Source: Microbacterium sp. 2FI (GTDB lineage: Bacteria; Actinomycetota; Actinomycetes; Actinomycetales; Microbacteriaceae). Taken from it: a stretch of DNA of 64,000 nt. The notes below the pieces were generated by a model, which worked only from the letters and a program-made list of their open reading frames with translations, ran no database searches and was not told where the DNA came from. Positions 35,958 to 45,918 of the stretch are shown here, piece by piece; positions within the stretch are counted from its first letter, which is position 1, and each line of letters starts with the position of its first letter. Made by a program: the position numbers and the translations under genes. The DNA lies in NCBI RefSeq assembly GCF_005502885.1, contig NZ_SCMR01000002.1:186001-250000 (forward strand). The letters run 5' to 3'.

Positions 35958-38615
35958 ATGAAGACCGCCGAGATCGCCCAGCGCTACCTCGACTACTTCG
36001 AGAAGAACGGCCACACGATCGTCCCGTCGGCCTCTCTCGTCACCGACGACCCGGCGCTGCTGTTCACGGTCGCCGGCATGGTGCCGTTCATCCCGTACCT
36101 GAGCGGTGATGTCCCGGCGCCGTACCCACGCGCCGCCGACAACCAGAAGTGCATCCGCACCAACGACATCGAAGAGGTCGGCAAGACGCCGCGCCACGGC
36201 ACGTTCTTCCAGATGCTCGGCAACTGGTCGTTCGGCGACTACTTCAAAGAGGGCGCGATCCGCTACGCGTGGGAGCTGCTGACCTCGCCTGAGGCCGACG
36301 GCGGCCTCGCGTTCGATCCGAAGGACCTCTGGGTCACCGTCTACGAGGACGACGACGAGGCGTTCGGCCTGTGGCAGCAGATCGCCGGACTCCCGGTCGA
36401 GCGCATCCAGCGACTCGGCAAGGACACGAACTACTGGAGCACCGGCCTTCCGGGTCCTGCGGGCCCGTGCTCCGAGATCTTCTTCGACCGCGGACCCGCG
36501 TACGGCATCGACGGCGGCCCCGCGACGGACGACGACCGCTACGTCGAGATCTGGAATCTCGTGTTCATGCAGTACGAGATCACCAACGTTCAGTCGAAGT
36601 ACGACTTCGACATCGTCGGCGAGCTGCCGGCCAAGAACATCGACACCGGCATGGGCCTGGAGCGCATCGCGTTCATCAAGCAGGGCGTCGACAACATGTA
36701 CGAGACCGACCAGGTGCGTCCGGTCCTCGACCGCGCGGTGGCGCTCTCGGGTCGCACCTACGGCGCCAACCATGACGACGACGTGCGATTCCGCGTCGTC
36801 GCCGACCACGTGCGCTCGTCGCTCATGCTGCTCGCCGACGGCGTCACGCCCGCCAACGACGGCCGCGGCTACATCCTCCGCCGCCTCATGCGCCGCGCGA
36901 TCCGCTCGATGCGCCTGCTCGGCGTGGACGGCCCGACGTTCGCCGACCTGTTCGCGGCGTCGCGCGACGCCATGAAGGACGCGTACCCCGAGGTCGAGGC
37001 CGACTACGCCCGCATCGAGCGGTACGCCCTTGCCGAAGAGGAGACGTTCCTGCGCACGCTCGCGTCGGGCTCCAGCATCCTCGACGAATCCGTCGCCCAG
37101 ACCAAGCGCTCCGGCGGCACCGCTCTCGCCGGCGCCGAGGCGTTCCTGCTGCACGACACGTACGGCTTCCCGATCGACCTCACCCTCGAGATCGCCGAGG
37201 AGGCGGGACTCAGCGTCGACCGTGTGGCGTTCGACACCCTGATGCAGGAGCAGCGCTCGCGCGCCAAGGCCGACGCGCGCTCGCGCAAGCGGCAGCTCGC
37301 CGACACGAGCGTCTACCGCGACCTGCGCGCCCAGGGCGAGACGGTCTTCACCGGCTACACCGACCTCGAGACGTCGACGCGCGTGCTCGGCATCCTGGTG
37401 GACGGCGTCTCGGTCGACCGCGCGACCGTCGGCCAGATCGCCGAGGTGATCCTCGCCGAGACCGCGCTGTACGCCGAGTCGGGCGGTCAGGTCGCCGACA
37501 AGGGCGTCATCATAGGCTCGGGATTCGAACTCGAAGTTCTCGACGTGCAGAAGCCCGTCGCGGGTCTCATCAGCCACACGGTCGAGGTCACCACCGGTGA
37601 GGTGGGCGTGGATCAGCCGGCGACGACGGTGGTGGATGCCGCGAACCGGCGTGCTGCTCGTCAGGCGCATTCCGCGACGCACCTCGTGCACGCCGCCCTG
37701 CGCGACACCCTCGGCAAGACCGCGACACAGGCCGGATCGCTCAACCGCGCGGGCTACATGCGCTTCGACTTCGCGTGGGGGCAGTCGCTGTCGGACGCCA
37801 CCAAGACCGAGATCGAGGAGATCGCCAACAACGCGGTCCACGACAACCTCGAGGTGTCCACGCGGGTCCTCGCCCTCGACGAGGCGAAGGCGCTCGGCGC
37901 GATGGCGCTGTTCGGCGAGAAGTACGGCGACCGCGTCCGCATGGTCGACATCGGCGGACCGTGGTCGCGCGAGCTCTGCGCCGGGACGCATGTCTCCACG
38001 AGCGCCGAGGTCGGGCTCATCAGCCTCGTGGGCGAGTCGTCCGTCGGCGCGTCGAACCGCCGCGTCGAAGCACTCGTCGGGCTGGACGCCTTCCGATCGA
38101 TGGCCGCCGAGCGTGCGCTGGTGTCGCAGCTCACCTCGACGCTGAAGACGCCGCGCGAGCAGCTGCCGACGCGCATCGCCGAGCTGACGGCGAGCCTCAA
38201 GGCCGCCGAGAAGAAGATCGCGGCGTTCGAGTCCAAGGCGCTCGGCGACCGGCTGCCGGCGCTCGCCGCGCAGGCGACGACCGTCGGCCCGCACCTCGTG
38301 GTCGCGGAGTCGCTCGGAACCGCCGCGTCCGCCGACGACGTGCGCTCGCTCGCGCTGCAGGTGCGCGAGCGCCTCGGCGCCTCGTCAGCCGTCGTCGCGC
38401 TCGGCGCCGACGTGAACGGTCGGCCCGTCGTGATCGTGGCGACCAACGACGCCGCACGCACCGCGGGCGCGAAGGCCGGCGTGCTCGCGAAGGCCGCGGC
38501 CGCCGCACTCGGCGGCGGCGGCGGCGGACGCGACGACGTCGCCCAGGGCGGCGGTACCGACGCCTCGGCGCTTCCGGCCGCGCTGGCTGCCGTGAAGGAC
38601 GCTCTCAGCGCGTGA
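35958..38615 (+). CDS. alaS: Alanine--tRNA ligase
   Basis: The 885-aa class II synthetase charges tRNA-Ala and edits mis-charged Ser/Gly. The aminoacylation core starts KTAEIAQRYLDYFEKNGH, with FTVAGMVPFIPYL and GTFFQMLGNWSFGDYFK. The editing-domain zinc/active residues are in HSATHLVHAAL and CAGTHVSTSAE. The C-terminal domain ends in a Gly-rich GGGGGGRDDVAQGG stretch. The ATG at 35958 gives the canonical N-terminus. ruvX overlaps its stop by four bases (GTGA). Confidence 0.97.
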   Translation: MKTAEIAQRYLDYFEKNGHTIVPSASLVTDDPALLFTVAGMVPFIPYLSGDVPAPYPRAADNQKCIRTNDIEEVGKTPRHGTFFQMLGNWSFGDYFKEGAIRYAWELLTSPEADGGLAFDPKDLWVTVYEDDDEAFGLWQQIAGLPVERIQRLGKDTNYWSTGLPGPAGPCSEIFFDRGPAYGIDGGPATDDDRYVEIWNLVFMQYEITNVQSKYDFDIVGELPAKNIDTGMGLERIAFIKQGVDNMYETDQVRPVLDRAVALSGRTYGANHDDDVRFRVVADHVRSSLMLLADGVTPANDGRGYILRRLMRRAIRSMRLLGVDGPTFADLFAASRDAMKDAYPEVEADYARIERYALAEEETFLRTLASGSSILDESVAQTKRSGGTALAGAEAFLLHDTYGFPIDLTLEIAEEAGLSVDRVAFDTLMQEQRSRAKADARSRKRQLADTSVYRDLRAQGETVFTGYTDLETSTRVLGILVDGVSVDRATVGQIAEVILAETALYAESGGQVADKGVIIGSGFELEVLDVQKPVAGLISHTVEVTTGEVGVDQPATTVVDAANRRAARQAHSATHLVHAALRDTLGKTATQAGSLNRAGYMRFDFAWGQSLSDATKTEIEEIANNAVHDNLEVSTRVLALDEAKALGAMALFGEKYGDRVRMVDIGGPWSRELCAGTHVSTSAEVGLISLVGESSVGASNRRVEALVGLDAFRSMAAERALVSQLTSTLKTPREQLPTRIAELTASLKAAEKKIAAFESKALGDRLPALAAQATTVGPHLVVAESLGTAASADDVRSLALQVRERLGASSAVVALGADVNGRPVVIVATNDAARTAGAKAGVLAKAAAAALGGGGGGRDDVAQGGGTDASALPAALAAVKDALSA

Positions 38616-39079
38616 GCGGATTTCGCCGCGGGGTGCGGCTCGGCATCGACGTGGGTCGGGCTCGAGTCGGGGTCGCCCGATGCGATCCGGACGGGTTGCT
38701 GGCGACGCCGGTCGAGACCGTGACCCGCGACGACGGTGCGGCAGCTCGAGTGTGCGCGCTCGCGGACGAGTACTCGGCAGTCGAGATCCTCGTCGGTCTT
38801 CCGCTGAACATGAGGGGCGAGGACACCGCCTCGACGACCGACGCTCGCGAGTTCGCGGCGGCGATCGCCGCCGCATCCGATCTGCCCGTTCGCCTCGTCG
38901 ACGAGCGGCTGTCGACCGTCTCGGCGCACGCCGCTCTGCGCGATTCGGGCAGATCTCAGCGTTCGTCTCGTAGCATTGTTGACCAGGTCGCGGCCGTGGT
39001 TCTGCTGCAGCAAGCACTCGACGTCGAGAAGAGCACCGGCCGCCCGCCCGGAACCCCCGTCTCCCAGGAGCCCGCCTGA
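38612..39079 (+). CDS. ruvX: Putative pre-16S rRNA nuclease (YqgF/RuvX)
   Basis: The 155-aa RNase-H-fold protein has RLGIDVGRARVGVARCD at the start, VEILVGLPLNMRG, and VDERLSTVSAHAAL. The order alaS-ruvX-mltG-aroE is standard in actinobacteria. YqgF is linked to 5' maturation of 16S rRNA. GTG start coupled to alaS. Confidence 0.93.
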   Translation: MSGFRRGVRLGIDVGRARVGVARCDPDGLLATPVETVTRDDGAAARVCALADEYSAVEILVGLPLNMRGEDTASTTDAREFAAAIAAASDLPVRLVDERLSTVSAHAALRDSGRSQRSSRSIVDQVAAVVLLQQALDVEKSTGRPPGTPVSQEPA

Positions 39080-39080
39080 C

Positions 39081-40688
39081 ATGCCCGACTCTGCGCACGA
39101 CGATCCCTTCGCGGATCTGTTCGGACAGCTTCCCGACCCTCGGTCGCGGGACATGCGTGCCGGCGGCGAAGATGCCGCGGCAGGCAGCAGCACCCCGCCG
39201 GCCGCCGCCGTCCCCGCGACGATGAGCGACACCGGAGCCCCGCTGTCTCGCCGCGCTGCACGCGAGGCGGCATCCCGACAGGGAGTGGGTACGCCCACAC
39301 CGGCGAACACAGCTGCACCCGCGGCCCCCGCAACAGCCGCCGCGACTTCGGCACCGTCGACCGATCCGGGCACGGCACCGGCACCCGAGCCGTGGATCTT
39401 CGGCGCAGCGGAGTCAGCCTCGCAGTCTCCGTACAGTCGCGGCCGCTCGGCCGCACCGACGGTCGTCCAGGCGACGCCGGTCATCGATCGGGCGGCACCG
39501 GAGCGCGCGCCGGTGACGGCCTCTACCGCGACGCTCGAAGACCTCTTCAGCGGAACCAGCACCACCGACGACCTCGGCGCGCCGCCGCCCCCGCCCGACA
39601 AGCGCAAGCGCCGTATCGGCGGCTGGATCGCGCTCGGCATCGTGCTGCTGTTCCTCGGCGGAGTCGCAGCCGGCGGGTGGTACGTCTGGACGACCTACGA
39701 GGACAAGATCCGCGAGGTGATGGGCTGGGAAGAGCCCAAGGACTACGAGGCGGGTCTCGCCAACGGCGAGGCATTCGTCACCGTCGCCTCCGGCGACACC
39801 GGAGCGCCCATCTCGCAGAGCCTGTTCGATGCCGGCGTGACCAAGACCCCCGATGCGTTCTACGACTACCTCATCGAGACCGGGCAGAACCCGCCGTTCG
39901 TGCCGGGAGTCTTCCAGCTGCAGCAGCAGATGACCTCCGAGGCGGCGCTGGCGGCACTGCTGGATCCTGCGAACAAGATGGAGAACACGGCACAGTTGCG
40001 CGAAGGGCTCACCGTCGAGCAGTCGCTGCCGCTCCTCGCGGAGGGCACCGGCCTTCCGATCGAGGACTTCCAGGCCGCGGTCGCCGATCCGTCCGCATAC
40101 GGTGTGAGCGCGGACTCGCTCGAGGGCTGGCTGTTCCCCGCGACCTACACGTTCAACCCCGACGTCACCGCTCCGCAGGTCGTGCAGACACTCGTCGACC
40201 GCACGATCCAGTCGCTCGACGCCGCCGGGGTTCCCGTCGAGGAGCGCCAGCGCATCCTCAACATCGCCTCGATCATCCAGCGCGAAGCGCGCTACGAGGC
40301 AGACATGCAGAAGGTGTCGACGGTGATCGTCAACCGCCTCGACCCGGACAACCAAGAGACCTTCGGCCTTCTCCAGATGGACTCCACGGCGCAGTACGGC
40401 TACGGCGAGATGCACGACGGCACGGTGAGTTCGTCCGCCGAGGCCCTCGCCGACGACAACCCGTGGAACACCTATGTGCACACGGGGCTGCCCATCGGCC
40501 CGATCTCGAATCCTGGGGACGTCGCGATCGATGCGGCGATGCATCCGGCCGAGGGCGACTGGATGTACTTCGTCACCGTCAACCTCGACACCGGCGAGAC
40601 CGTCTTCACAACCAACCTCGCCGACCACAATCGGGCCGTCGCGCAGTGGCAGGCATGGTGCTCGGAGAACCCGGACTCCGGGTGCTGA
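39081..40688 (+). CDS. mltG: Endolytic murein transglycosylase MltG
   Basis: The 535-aa protein cuts nascent peptidoglycan strands. A cytoplasmic N-terminal region of about 170 residues, rich in Ala/Pro/Thr, precedes one TM helix (GWIALGIVLLFLGGVAAGGW). The YceG-like catalytic domain follows, with GVFQLQQQM, LEGWLFPATYTF and NIASIIQREARYEADM. The Glu of QREA (Glu402) is the likely catalytic acid; the preceding position is Gln where proteobacteria have Glu. It begins one base after the ruvX stop. The long N-terminus is a lineage feature. Confidence 0.92.
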   Translation: MPDSAHDDPFADLFGQLPDPRSRDMRAGGEDAAAGSSTPPAAAVPATMSDTGAPLSRRAAREAASRQGVGTPTPANTAAPAAPATAAATSAPSTDPGTAPAPEPWIFGAAESASQSPYSRGRSAAPTVVQATPVIDRAAPERAPVTASTATLEDLFSGTSTTDDLGAPPPPPDKRKRRIGGWIALGIVLLFLGGVAAGGWYVWTTYEDKIREVMGWEEPKDYEAGLANGEAFVTVASGDTGAPISQSLFDAGVTKTPDAFYDYLIETGQNPPFVPGVFQLQQQMTSEAALAALLDPANKMENTAQLREGLTVEQSLPLLAEGTGLPIEDFQAAVADPSAYGVSADSLEGWLFPATYTFNPDVTAPQVVQTLVDRTIQSLDAAGVPVEERQRILNIASIIQREARYEADMQKVSTVIVNRLDPDNQETFGLLQMDSTAQYGYGEMHDGTVSSSAEALADDNPWNTYVHTGLPIGPISNPGDVAIDAAMHPAEGDWMYFVTVNLDTGETVFTTNLADHNRAVAQWQAWCSENPDSGC

Positions 40689-41530
40689 GCGAGGCCGCGA
40701 CGCGCCTCGAGGTGTGGGGTGACCCCATCGCCCACAGCCGTTCGCCGCAGCTGCACGCCGCCGCGTACAGCGTGCTCGACCTCGACTGGAGCTATGGGCG
40801 ACGTCAGGTCGCCGAGGCGCAGTTCGCCGCGGAGTACGGCTCGCTCGACGAGCGCTGGCGGGGGCTCTCGCTGACGATGCCGCTCAAAGGCGCAGGATTC
40901 GCCGCAACGGCGATCCGTGATCGCCGTGCCGAGCTCACTGGCGCCGTCAACACACTGGTGCGCGATCCGTCCGGCGCGCGGGGCTTCAACACCGACGTGG
41001 GCGGCATCGTCCGCGCCCTCGCCGACAGCGGCGTCCGTGACGTCGCGGCCGGGCGCATCGTCGGCGCAGGGGCGACGGCGACCTCGGCCCTCGTCGCGCT
41101 GGCCGAGCTCGGCGCCCGACGCGTAGAGGTCGTCGCCCGACGCCCAGAGGCGGTCCTGCGCCTTCGCGCGCTCGGCGATGAGCTCGGTCTCGCGATGACG
41201 CACGAGACGTTCGACGCAGCATCCTTCACCCCGGCCGATGTGACGATCGCGACTCTCCCAGGCGGCGCACGGCCCTCGGATGCTGCGACTGCAGCACTCG
41301 CCGAGGCGGGCGGATTCCTCCTCGACGTCGTCTACGGACAGGGGCCGACGACGCTCGGCGCGGCGTGGGCTCGGGCGGGAGCGCGATCGACCTCGGGACT
41401 CGGGATGCTGCTGCACCAGGCTCTTCTCCAGGTGCGCGCCTTCACGACCGGCGATGTCGACACCGCCCTCGACGACGAGCCCGCCGTCCTCGCCGCGATG
41501 CTCGGAGCGCTCGAGGCGGACGCGACGTAA
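40682..41530 (+). CDS. aroE: Shikimate dehydrogenase (AroE family)
   Basis: The 282-aa enzyme reduces 3-dehydroshikimate with NADPH. It has VWGDPIAHSRSPQLHAAAY (shikimate-binding Ser-x-Ser), the catalytic Lys in LSLTMPLKGAG, the Asp in GFNTDVGG, and a nucleotide-binding IVGAGATATSAL (G-A-x-A rather than the common G-x-G-G). The GTG at 40682 overlaps the mltG stop; an in-frame ATG at 40655 is possible and neither has a strong ribosome site. It starts the aroE-C-K-B-Q block. Confidence 0.9.
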   Translation: MLSEAATRLEVWGDPIAHSRSPQLHAAAYSVLDLDWSYGRRQVAEAQFAAEYGSLDERWRGLSLTMPLKGAGFAATAIRDRRAELTGAVNTLVRDPSGARGFNTDVGGIVRALADSGVRDVAAGRIVGAGATATSALVALAELGARRVEVVARRPEAVLRLRALGDELGLAMTHETFDAASFTPADVTIATLPGGARPSDAATAALAEAGGFLLDVVYGQGPTTLGAAWARAGARSTSGLGMLLHQALLQVRAFTTGDVDTALDDEPAVLAAMLGALEADAT

Positions 41531-41560
41531 CGGTGCCCCGGCCCGTGGGAGACTAGACCA

Positions 41561-42775
41561 ATGCTCCGCGTGCTCACGGCCGGCGAATCTCACGGCCCCG
41601 AACTCGTCGCCGTCATGGAGGGTCTGCCGTCAGGCGTCCCGATCTCACGTGCCGCGATCCAGGCCGACCTCGCCCGACGCAAGCTGGGCTACGGCCGCGG
41701 CTCGCGCATGAAGTTCGAGGAGGACGAGCTCACCGTCTCGTCGGGCGTCGTTCACGGCACCAGCCTCGGCAGCCCGATCGCGCTGCGCATCGGCAACACC
41801 GAGTGGCCGAAGTGGGTCGAGGTGATGAGCCCGGATCCCGTGGATCTCACCGACAAGTCCCGCGGACGCGGTGCCGCGCTCACTCGCCCCCGGCCCGGCC
41901 ATGCCGACCTCGTCGGCATGCAGAAGTACGACTTCGACGAGGCACGCCCGATCCTCGAACGCGCGAGCGCGCGCGAGACCGCGGCCCGCGTCGCCCTCGG
42001 TGCGATCGCACGGGCGTTCCTGGGTGAGCTCGGCATCCGCCTCGTCAGCCACACCCTCTCGATAGGGCCCGTCGCCGCGCCCGAAGGTGCCGCTCTGCCG
42101 ACCCCCGACGACGTCGATGCGCTCGACGCCGATCCGCTGCGGTGCTTCGACGCCGAAACGAGCGCCCGCATGGTCGCCGAGGTCGACGACGCCCGCAAGG
42201 ACGGCGACACGCTCGGCGGCATCGTCGAGGTGCTCGCCTACGGACTCCCGCCCGGACTCGGGTCGCACGTGCACTGGGACCGACGCCTCGACGGCAAGCT
42301 CGCCCAGGCGCTCATGAGCATCCAGGCGATCAAGGGCGTCGAGGTCGGCGACGGCTTCGAGACGACCCGCCGCCGTGGCTCGAAGGCCCACGACGAGCTC
42401 TTCGCGACCGGCGACGGCATCACGCGCTCGAGCGACAAGGCCGGTGGCACAGAAGGTGGCATGTCGACCGGTACGGTGCTGCGCGTCCGCGCGGGAATGA
42501 AGCCGATCGCCACCGTGCCACATGCCCTCCGCACGATCGACGTCGCCACCGGCGACACCGCCTCGGCCCACCACCAGCGCTCCGACGTGTGCGCGGTGCC
42601 GGCGGCCGGCGTCGTCGCCGAGGCGATGGTGGCGATCGTGCTGGCCGAGGTCGTTCTCGAGAAGTTCGGCGGCGACAGCGTGCGCGAGACCCGGCGCAAC
42701 CTCGACGGGTACCTCGCCGCGATTCCCGAGTCGCTGCGCACCACGACCGCCAGCGACGCCTCGCTCGGCGAATGA
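41561..42775 (+). CDS. aroC: Chorismate synthase
   Basis: The 404-aa FMN-dependent enzyme makes chorismate from EPSP. It opens [25 protein letters not shown], and has [30 protein letters not shown], and the late [27 protein letters not shown] in parts. Length is normal. The stop overlaps the aroK start (ATGA). Confidence 0.97.
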   Translation: MLRVLTAGESHGPELVAVMEGLPSGVPISRAAIQADLARRKLGYGRGSRMKFEEDELTVSSGVVHGTSLGSPIALRIGNTEWPKWVEVMSPDPVDLTDKSRGRGAALTRPRPGHADLVGMQKYDFDEARPILERASARETAARVALGAIARAFLGELGIRLVSHTLSIGPVAAPEGAALPTPDDVDALDADPLRCFDAETSARMVAEVDDARKDGDTLGGIVEVLAYGLPPGLGSHVHWDRRLDGKLAQALMSIQAIKGVEVGDGFETTRRRGSKAHDELFATGDGITRSSDKAGGTEGGMSTGTVLRVRAGMKPIATVPHALRTIDVATGDTASAHHQRSDVCAVPAAGVVAEAMVAIVLAEVVLEKFGGDSVRETRRNLDGYLAAIPESLRTTTASDASLGE

Positions 42776-43296
42776 CGGCAGGCGCGATCGTCCTCATCGG
42801 GCCGATGGGGGCGGGGAAGACGAGCATCGGCCGCCGTGTCGCGAAGGCGCTGGAGGTGCCCTTCTTCGATACCGACGCCGCCGTGACCGGAGCGCACGGC
42901 GCGATCGAGACGATCTTCGCCGAGCACGGCGAGGCCAGGTTCCGCGCCCTCGAGCGCGCCGCGGTCGTCGACGGTCTCGCCACCGACGGCGTCGTCTCGC
43001 TCGGCGGCGGAGCCGTGCTCGACCCGCAGACGCAGCGCGACCTCGCATCGCACCGCGTTGTGCTGCTCACGGTCGCGCCGCGCGTGGTCGCCCACCGCGT
43101 CAACGGATCGAAGCGGCCGCTGCTGCAGGGCGGCGACGACGCGATGGCGCGCTGGAGCGAGATCTTCGCCGAGCGGCGGCCCGTGTACGACGCCCTCGCC
43201 GATGTCACCTTCGACACCTCCAGCGGACCGCTCCAGCAGGTCGTCGACGCGATCGTCGCGTGGGCGCGGAACCCACCGACGCAGGGAGAAGCATGA
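42772..43296 (+). CDS. aroK: Shikimate kinase
   Basis: The 174-aa P-loop kinase phosphorylates shikimate. It has Walker [10 protein letters not shown] (residues 9-17), the FDTDAAV substrate Asp, [10 protein letters not shown], and the lid RPLLQ. It is coupled on both sides by four-base overlaps with aroC and aroB. Confidence 0.96.
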   Translation: MTAGAIVLIGPMGAGKTSIGRRVAKALEVPFFDTDAAVTGAHGAIETIFAEHGEARFRALERAAVVDGLATDGVVSLGGGAVLDPQTQRDLASHRVVLLTVAPRVVAHRVNGSKRPLLQGGDDAMARWSEIFAERRPVYDALADVTFDTSSGPLQQVVDAIVAWARNPPTQGEA

Positions 43297-44369
43297 CCGA
43301 CGCGACGACCATCACGGTCACCGGCGACGCGAGCTACGACATCACCGTCGGCCGCGGCATCCTGCCGTCCCTCGGCGAGGCGCTGCCGCCCGCCGCGCGC
43401 AAGGTGCTGGTGATCCATCCGCCGACGCTGGCGGCCCAGGCCGAAGCCCTGCGTGCGTCGCTCGTCGGCGATCGCGAAGTGCTGCTGGCCGAAGTCCCCG
43501 ATGCCGAGGCGGGCAAGCGCATCGAGGTCGCGGCGTTCTGCTGGCAGGTGATGGGCAAGGCCGACTTCACCCGCACCGATGTGGTCGTCGGCTTCGGCGG
43601 GGGAGCGGTGACCGATCTCGCGGGCTTCGTCGCGGCGACGTGGCTGCGCGGCGTCGAGGTGGTGCAGGTGCCGACCACAGTGCTCGCGATGGTCGACGCG
43701 GCCGTCGGCGGCAAGACCGGCGTCAACACCGCCGAGGGCAAGAACCTCGTCGGAGCGTTCTGGGCGCCGCGCACCGTCATCTGCGACCTCGACCTGCTCG
43801 ACTCGCTCTCGCGCAACGAGCGCGTGGCCGGCTATGCCGAGGTCGTGAAGGCCGGGTTCATCTGGGCTCCCGAGATCCTCGACCTCGTCGAAGCCGATCC
43901 CGAGACGGCGACCGACCCCCGAAGCGAGGCATTCCGCCGCACGATCGAGCTCGCGATCGGCATGAAGGCGCAGGTCGTCGGGCAGGACCTCCGCGAAGCG
44001 GGGCTGCGGGAGATCCTCAACTACGGTCATACGCTCGGGCACGCCATCGAGCACGCCGAGCGCTATCGCTGGCGCCACGGTGCGGCGATCTCGGTGGGCA
44101 TGGTCTTCGCCGCCGAGCTGTCGCGGCTCGCGGGGCGCCTTCCGGATGCCGCCGCCCAGCGTCACCGCGACATCCTCAACGCGCTGGGCCTGCCGACGAC
44201 CTACGGTGCCGGACGCTGGCCGACGCTGCTCGCGACGATGCAGCGCGACAAGAAGAGCCGTGGCGGGATGCTGCGCTTCATCGTGCTCGACGACATCGCC
44301 AAGCCCACGGTGCTGCAGGCGCCCGACGAGTCGCTGCTGTTCGCGGCTTACCAGGAAGTCACGGGCTAG
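43293..44369 (+). CDS. aroB: 3-Dehydroquinate synthase
   Basis: The 358-aa zinc enzyme cyclises DAHP. It has VVGFGGGAVTDLAGFVAATW (NAD binding), the VPTTVLAMVDAAVGGKTGVN block, YAEVVKAGF, and the zinc ligands in LNYGHTLGHAIE. ATG start overlaps aroK. Confidence 0.97.
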   Translation: MTDATTITVTGDASYDITVGRGILPSLGEALPPAARKVLVIHPPTLAAQAEALRASLVGDREVLLAEVPDAEAGKRIEVAAFCWQVMGKADFTRTDVVVGFGGGAVTDLAGFVAATWLRGVEVVQVPTTVLAMVDAAVGGKTGVNTAEGKNLVGAFWAPRTVICDLDLLDSLSRNERVAGYAEVVKAGFIWAPEILDLVEADPETATDPRSEAFRRTIELAIGMKAQVVGQDLREAGLREILNYGHTLGHAIEHAERYRWRHGAAISVGMVFAAELSRLAGRLPDAAAQRHRDILNALGLPTTYGAGRWPTLLATMQRDKKSRGGMLRFIVLDDIAKPTVLQAPDESLLFAAYQEVTG

Positions 44370-44370
44370 C

Positions 44371-44838
44371 GTGGCTGACGTGACGCCTCCCCGCCGCCTG
44401 CTGCTCGTCAACGGCCCGAACCTCAACCTGCTCGGCTTCCGCGACCCCGCGATGTACGGGTCGCAGACCCTCGCGGACGTCGAGTCCCTCGCCGCCCGGA
44501 CGGCGGGTGCCCACGGCTTCGAGGTGCGGGCGGTGCAGAGCAATCACGAGGGCGTGCTGCTGGATGCGATCCACGACGCGCGCACCGACTGCGCAGGCAT
44601 CGTGATCAACCCGGGTGGGCTCACGCACACCTCCGTGGTGCTGCGCGACGCGCTGTCTGCGGTCCGGCTGCCGGTCGCCGAGGTCCACATCTCCGACATC
44701 CTCGCGCGCGAGCCCTTCCGCCAGCTCTCCTACGTCGCCGACGTAGCGGTCGTCCACGTGATCGGCGAGGGCGTGGCCGGATACGCGACGGCGATCGACC
44801 GGCTCATCGCGGTGATCACCGGCCAGGCGGGCGCCTGA
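44371..44838 (+). CDS. aroQ: 3-Dehydroquinate dehydratase, type II
   Basis: The 155-aa type II enzyme has the catalytic Tyr and Arg region VNGPNLNLLGFRDPAMYGSQTL (given in parts), QSNHEG, and INPGGLTHTSVVLRDAL. The His of VAEVHISDI completes the site. The GTG at 44371 is one base after the aroB stop; a GTG nine bases later is an alternative. It is the last ar gene before efp. Confidence 0.95.
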   Translation: MADVTPPRRLLLVNGPNLNLLGFRDPAMYGSQTLADVESLAARTAGAHGFEVRAVQSNHEGVLLDAIHDARTDCAGIVINPGGLTHTSVVLRDALSAVRLPVAEVHISDILAREPFRQLSYVADVAVVHVIGEGVAGYATAIDRLIAVITGQAGA

Positions 44839-44863
44839 GCCGGACGCGCGCCACAGCATCCCG

Positions 44864-44869
44864 TAGAAT
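44864..44869 (+). promoter_or_regulatory. Probable efp-nusB -10 element
   Basis: TAGAAT lies 56 bp before the efp ATG. A 6-bp stem CGGTCG/CGACCG sits in the leader. Confidence 0.45.
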
Positions 44870-44925
44870 CGAGCGTCGGTCGCGTCTTCGACCGGCATAC
44901 AGACACGAAACGGACTCTTCCAGAC

Positions 44926-45486
44926 ATGGCATCCACCGCAGACATCAAGAACGGCGTCGTCCTGAGCATCGACGGACAGCTGTGGAACGTCATCGAGTTC
45001 CAGCACGTGAAGCCCGGCAAGGGCGGTGCGTTCGTCCGCACCAAGCTCAAGAACGTGGTCTCGGGCAAGGTCGTCGACCGCACCTACAACGCGGGCGCCA
45101 AGATCGACATCGAGAACGTCGACCGCCGGGACTTCACGTACCTCTACAACGACGGCGACAACTTCGTCTTCATGGACGTCGCTGACTACGACCAGATCAC
45201 CGTGGCCGCTGCGACCGTCGGCGATGCCTCGAACTTCCTGCTCGAGAACCAGCAGGTGCAGATCGCGCTCAACAACGGCAACCCGCTGTACGTCGAGCTT
45301 CCGGCATCCGTGATCCTCGAGATCACCTACACCGAGCCGGGCCTCCAGGGCGATCGCTCGTCGGCCGGCACCAAGCCCGCCACGGTCGAGACCGGGTACG
45401 AGATCCAGGTTCCGCTCTTCGTCGAGGCCGGCACCAAGGTCAAGGTCGACACGCGCACCGGGGACTACCTCGGCCGCGTGAGCTGA
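44926..45486 (+). CDS. efp: Elongation factor P
   Basis: The 186-aa protein relieves ribosome stalling at polyproline. It has the KOW-like N-terminal domain with the tip Lys in [11 protein letters not shown] and two OB domains ending [11 protein letters not shown]. The window shows no obvious modification-enzyme gene for the tip Lys. nusB follows by four bases. Confidence 0.97.
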   Translation: MASTADIKNGVVLSIDGQLWNVIEFQHVKPGKGGAFVRTKLKNVVSGKVVDRTYNAGAKIDIENVDRRDFTYLYNDGDNFVFMDVADYDQITVAAATVGDASNFLLENQQVQIALNNGNPLYVELPASVILEITYTEPGLQGDRSSAGTKPATVETGYEIQVPLFVEAGTKVKVDTRTGDYLGRVS

Positions 45487-45490
45487 GCGC

Positions 45491-45901
45491 GTGAGCGCCC
45501 GGTCCAAGGCGCGAAAGCGCGCCCTCGACATCCTCTTCCAGGCAGACGTCCGCGGCGAGGACCTGCCCTCGATGCTCGCCGTCGAAGCCAAACGCGCGGC
45601 GAGCGAACCCGCTCGCGAGGCATCGTGGCTCTACGCCCGTGACATCGTCGACGGCGTCATCGACAATCGCGACGCCATCGACGAGCAGATCACGACGTTC
45701 GCGAAGGACTGGACGCTCGCGCGCATGCCCGCCGTCGACCGTGCCGTGCTGCGCATCGGCGTGTGGGAGATCCTCTACAACGACGAGGTGCCGGTCGCCG
45801 TCGCGATCGACGAGGCAGTGGAACTCGCGAAGGAGTTCTCGACCGACGACTCCGGCGCGTTCGTCCACGGCGTCCTGGCACGCATCGCCCGCGCCTCCTG
45901 A
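45491..45901 (+). CDS. nusB: Transcription antitermination protein NusB
   Basis: The 136-aa helical protein binds boxA RNA with S10 in rRNA antitermination. It opens SARSKARKRALDILFQADVRG and ends with the conserved EAVELAKEFSTDDSGAFVHGVLARIA. GTG start. The SNF2 gene follows closely. Confidence 0.95.
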   Translation: MSARSKARKRALDILFQADVRGEDLPSMLAVEAKRAASEPAREASWLYARDIVDGVIDNRDAIDEQITTFAKDWTLARMPAVDRAVLRIGVWEILYNDEVPVAVAIDEAVELAKEFSTDDSGAFVHGVLARIARAS

Positions 45902-45918
45902 CGGCGGGTCCCGCCGGC

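Noticed and set aside
35883..38294. An 803-codon open frame antisense to alaS
   Set aside because: Low-complexity composition typical of antisense frames in GC-rich genes; alaS is certain.
41554..41560. Leaderless -10 before aroC (TAGACC)
   Set aside because: It ends one base before the ATG, too close for transcription to start at the codon, and lacks the final T.
45763..45918. Upstream extension of the SNF2 helicase frame across nusB
   Set aside because: It would overlap nusB by over 130 bases in a different frame, and the GTG at 45919 lies just after the nusB stop.
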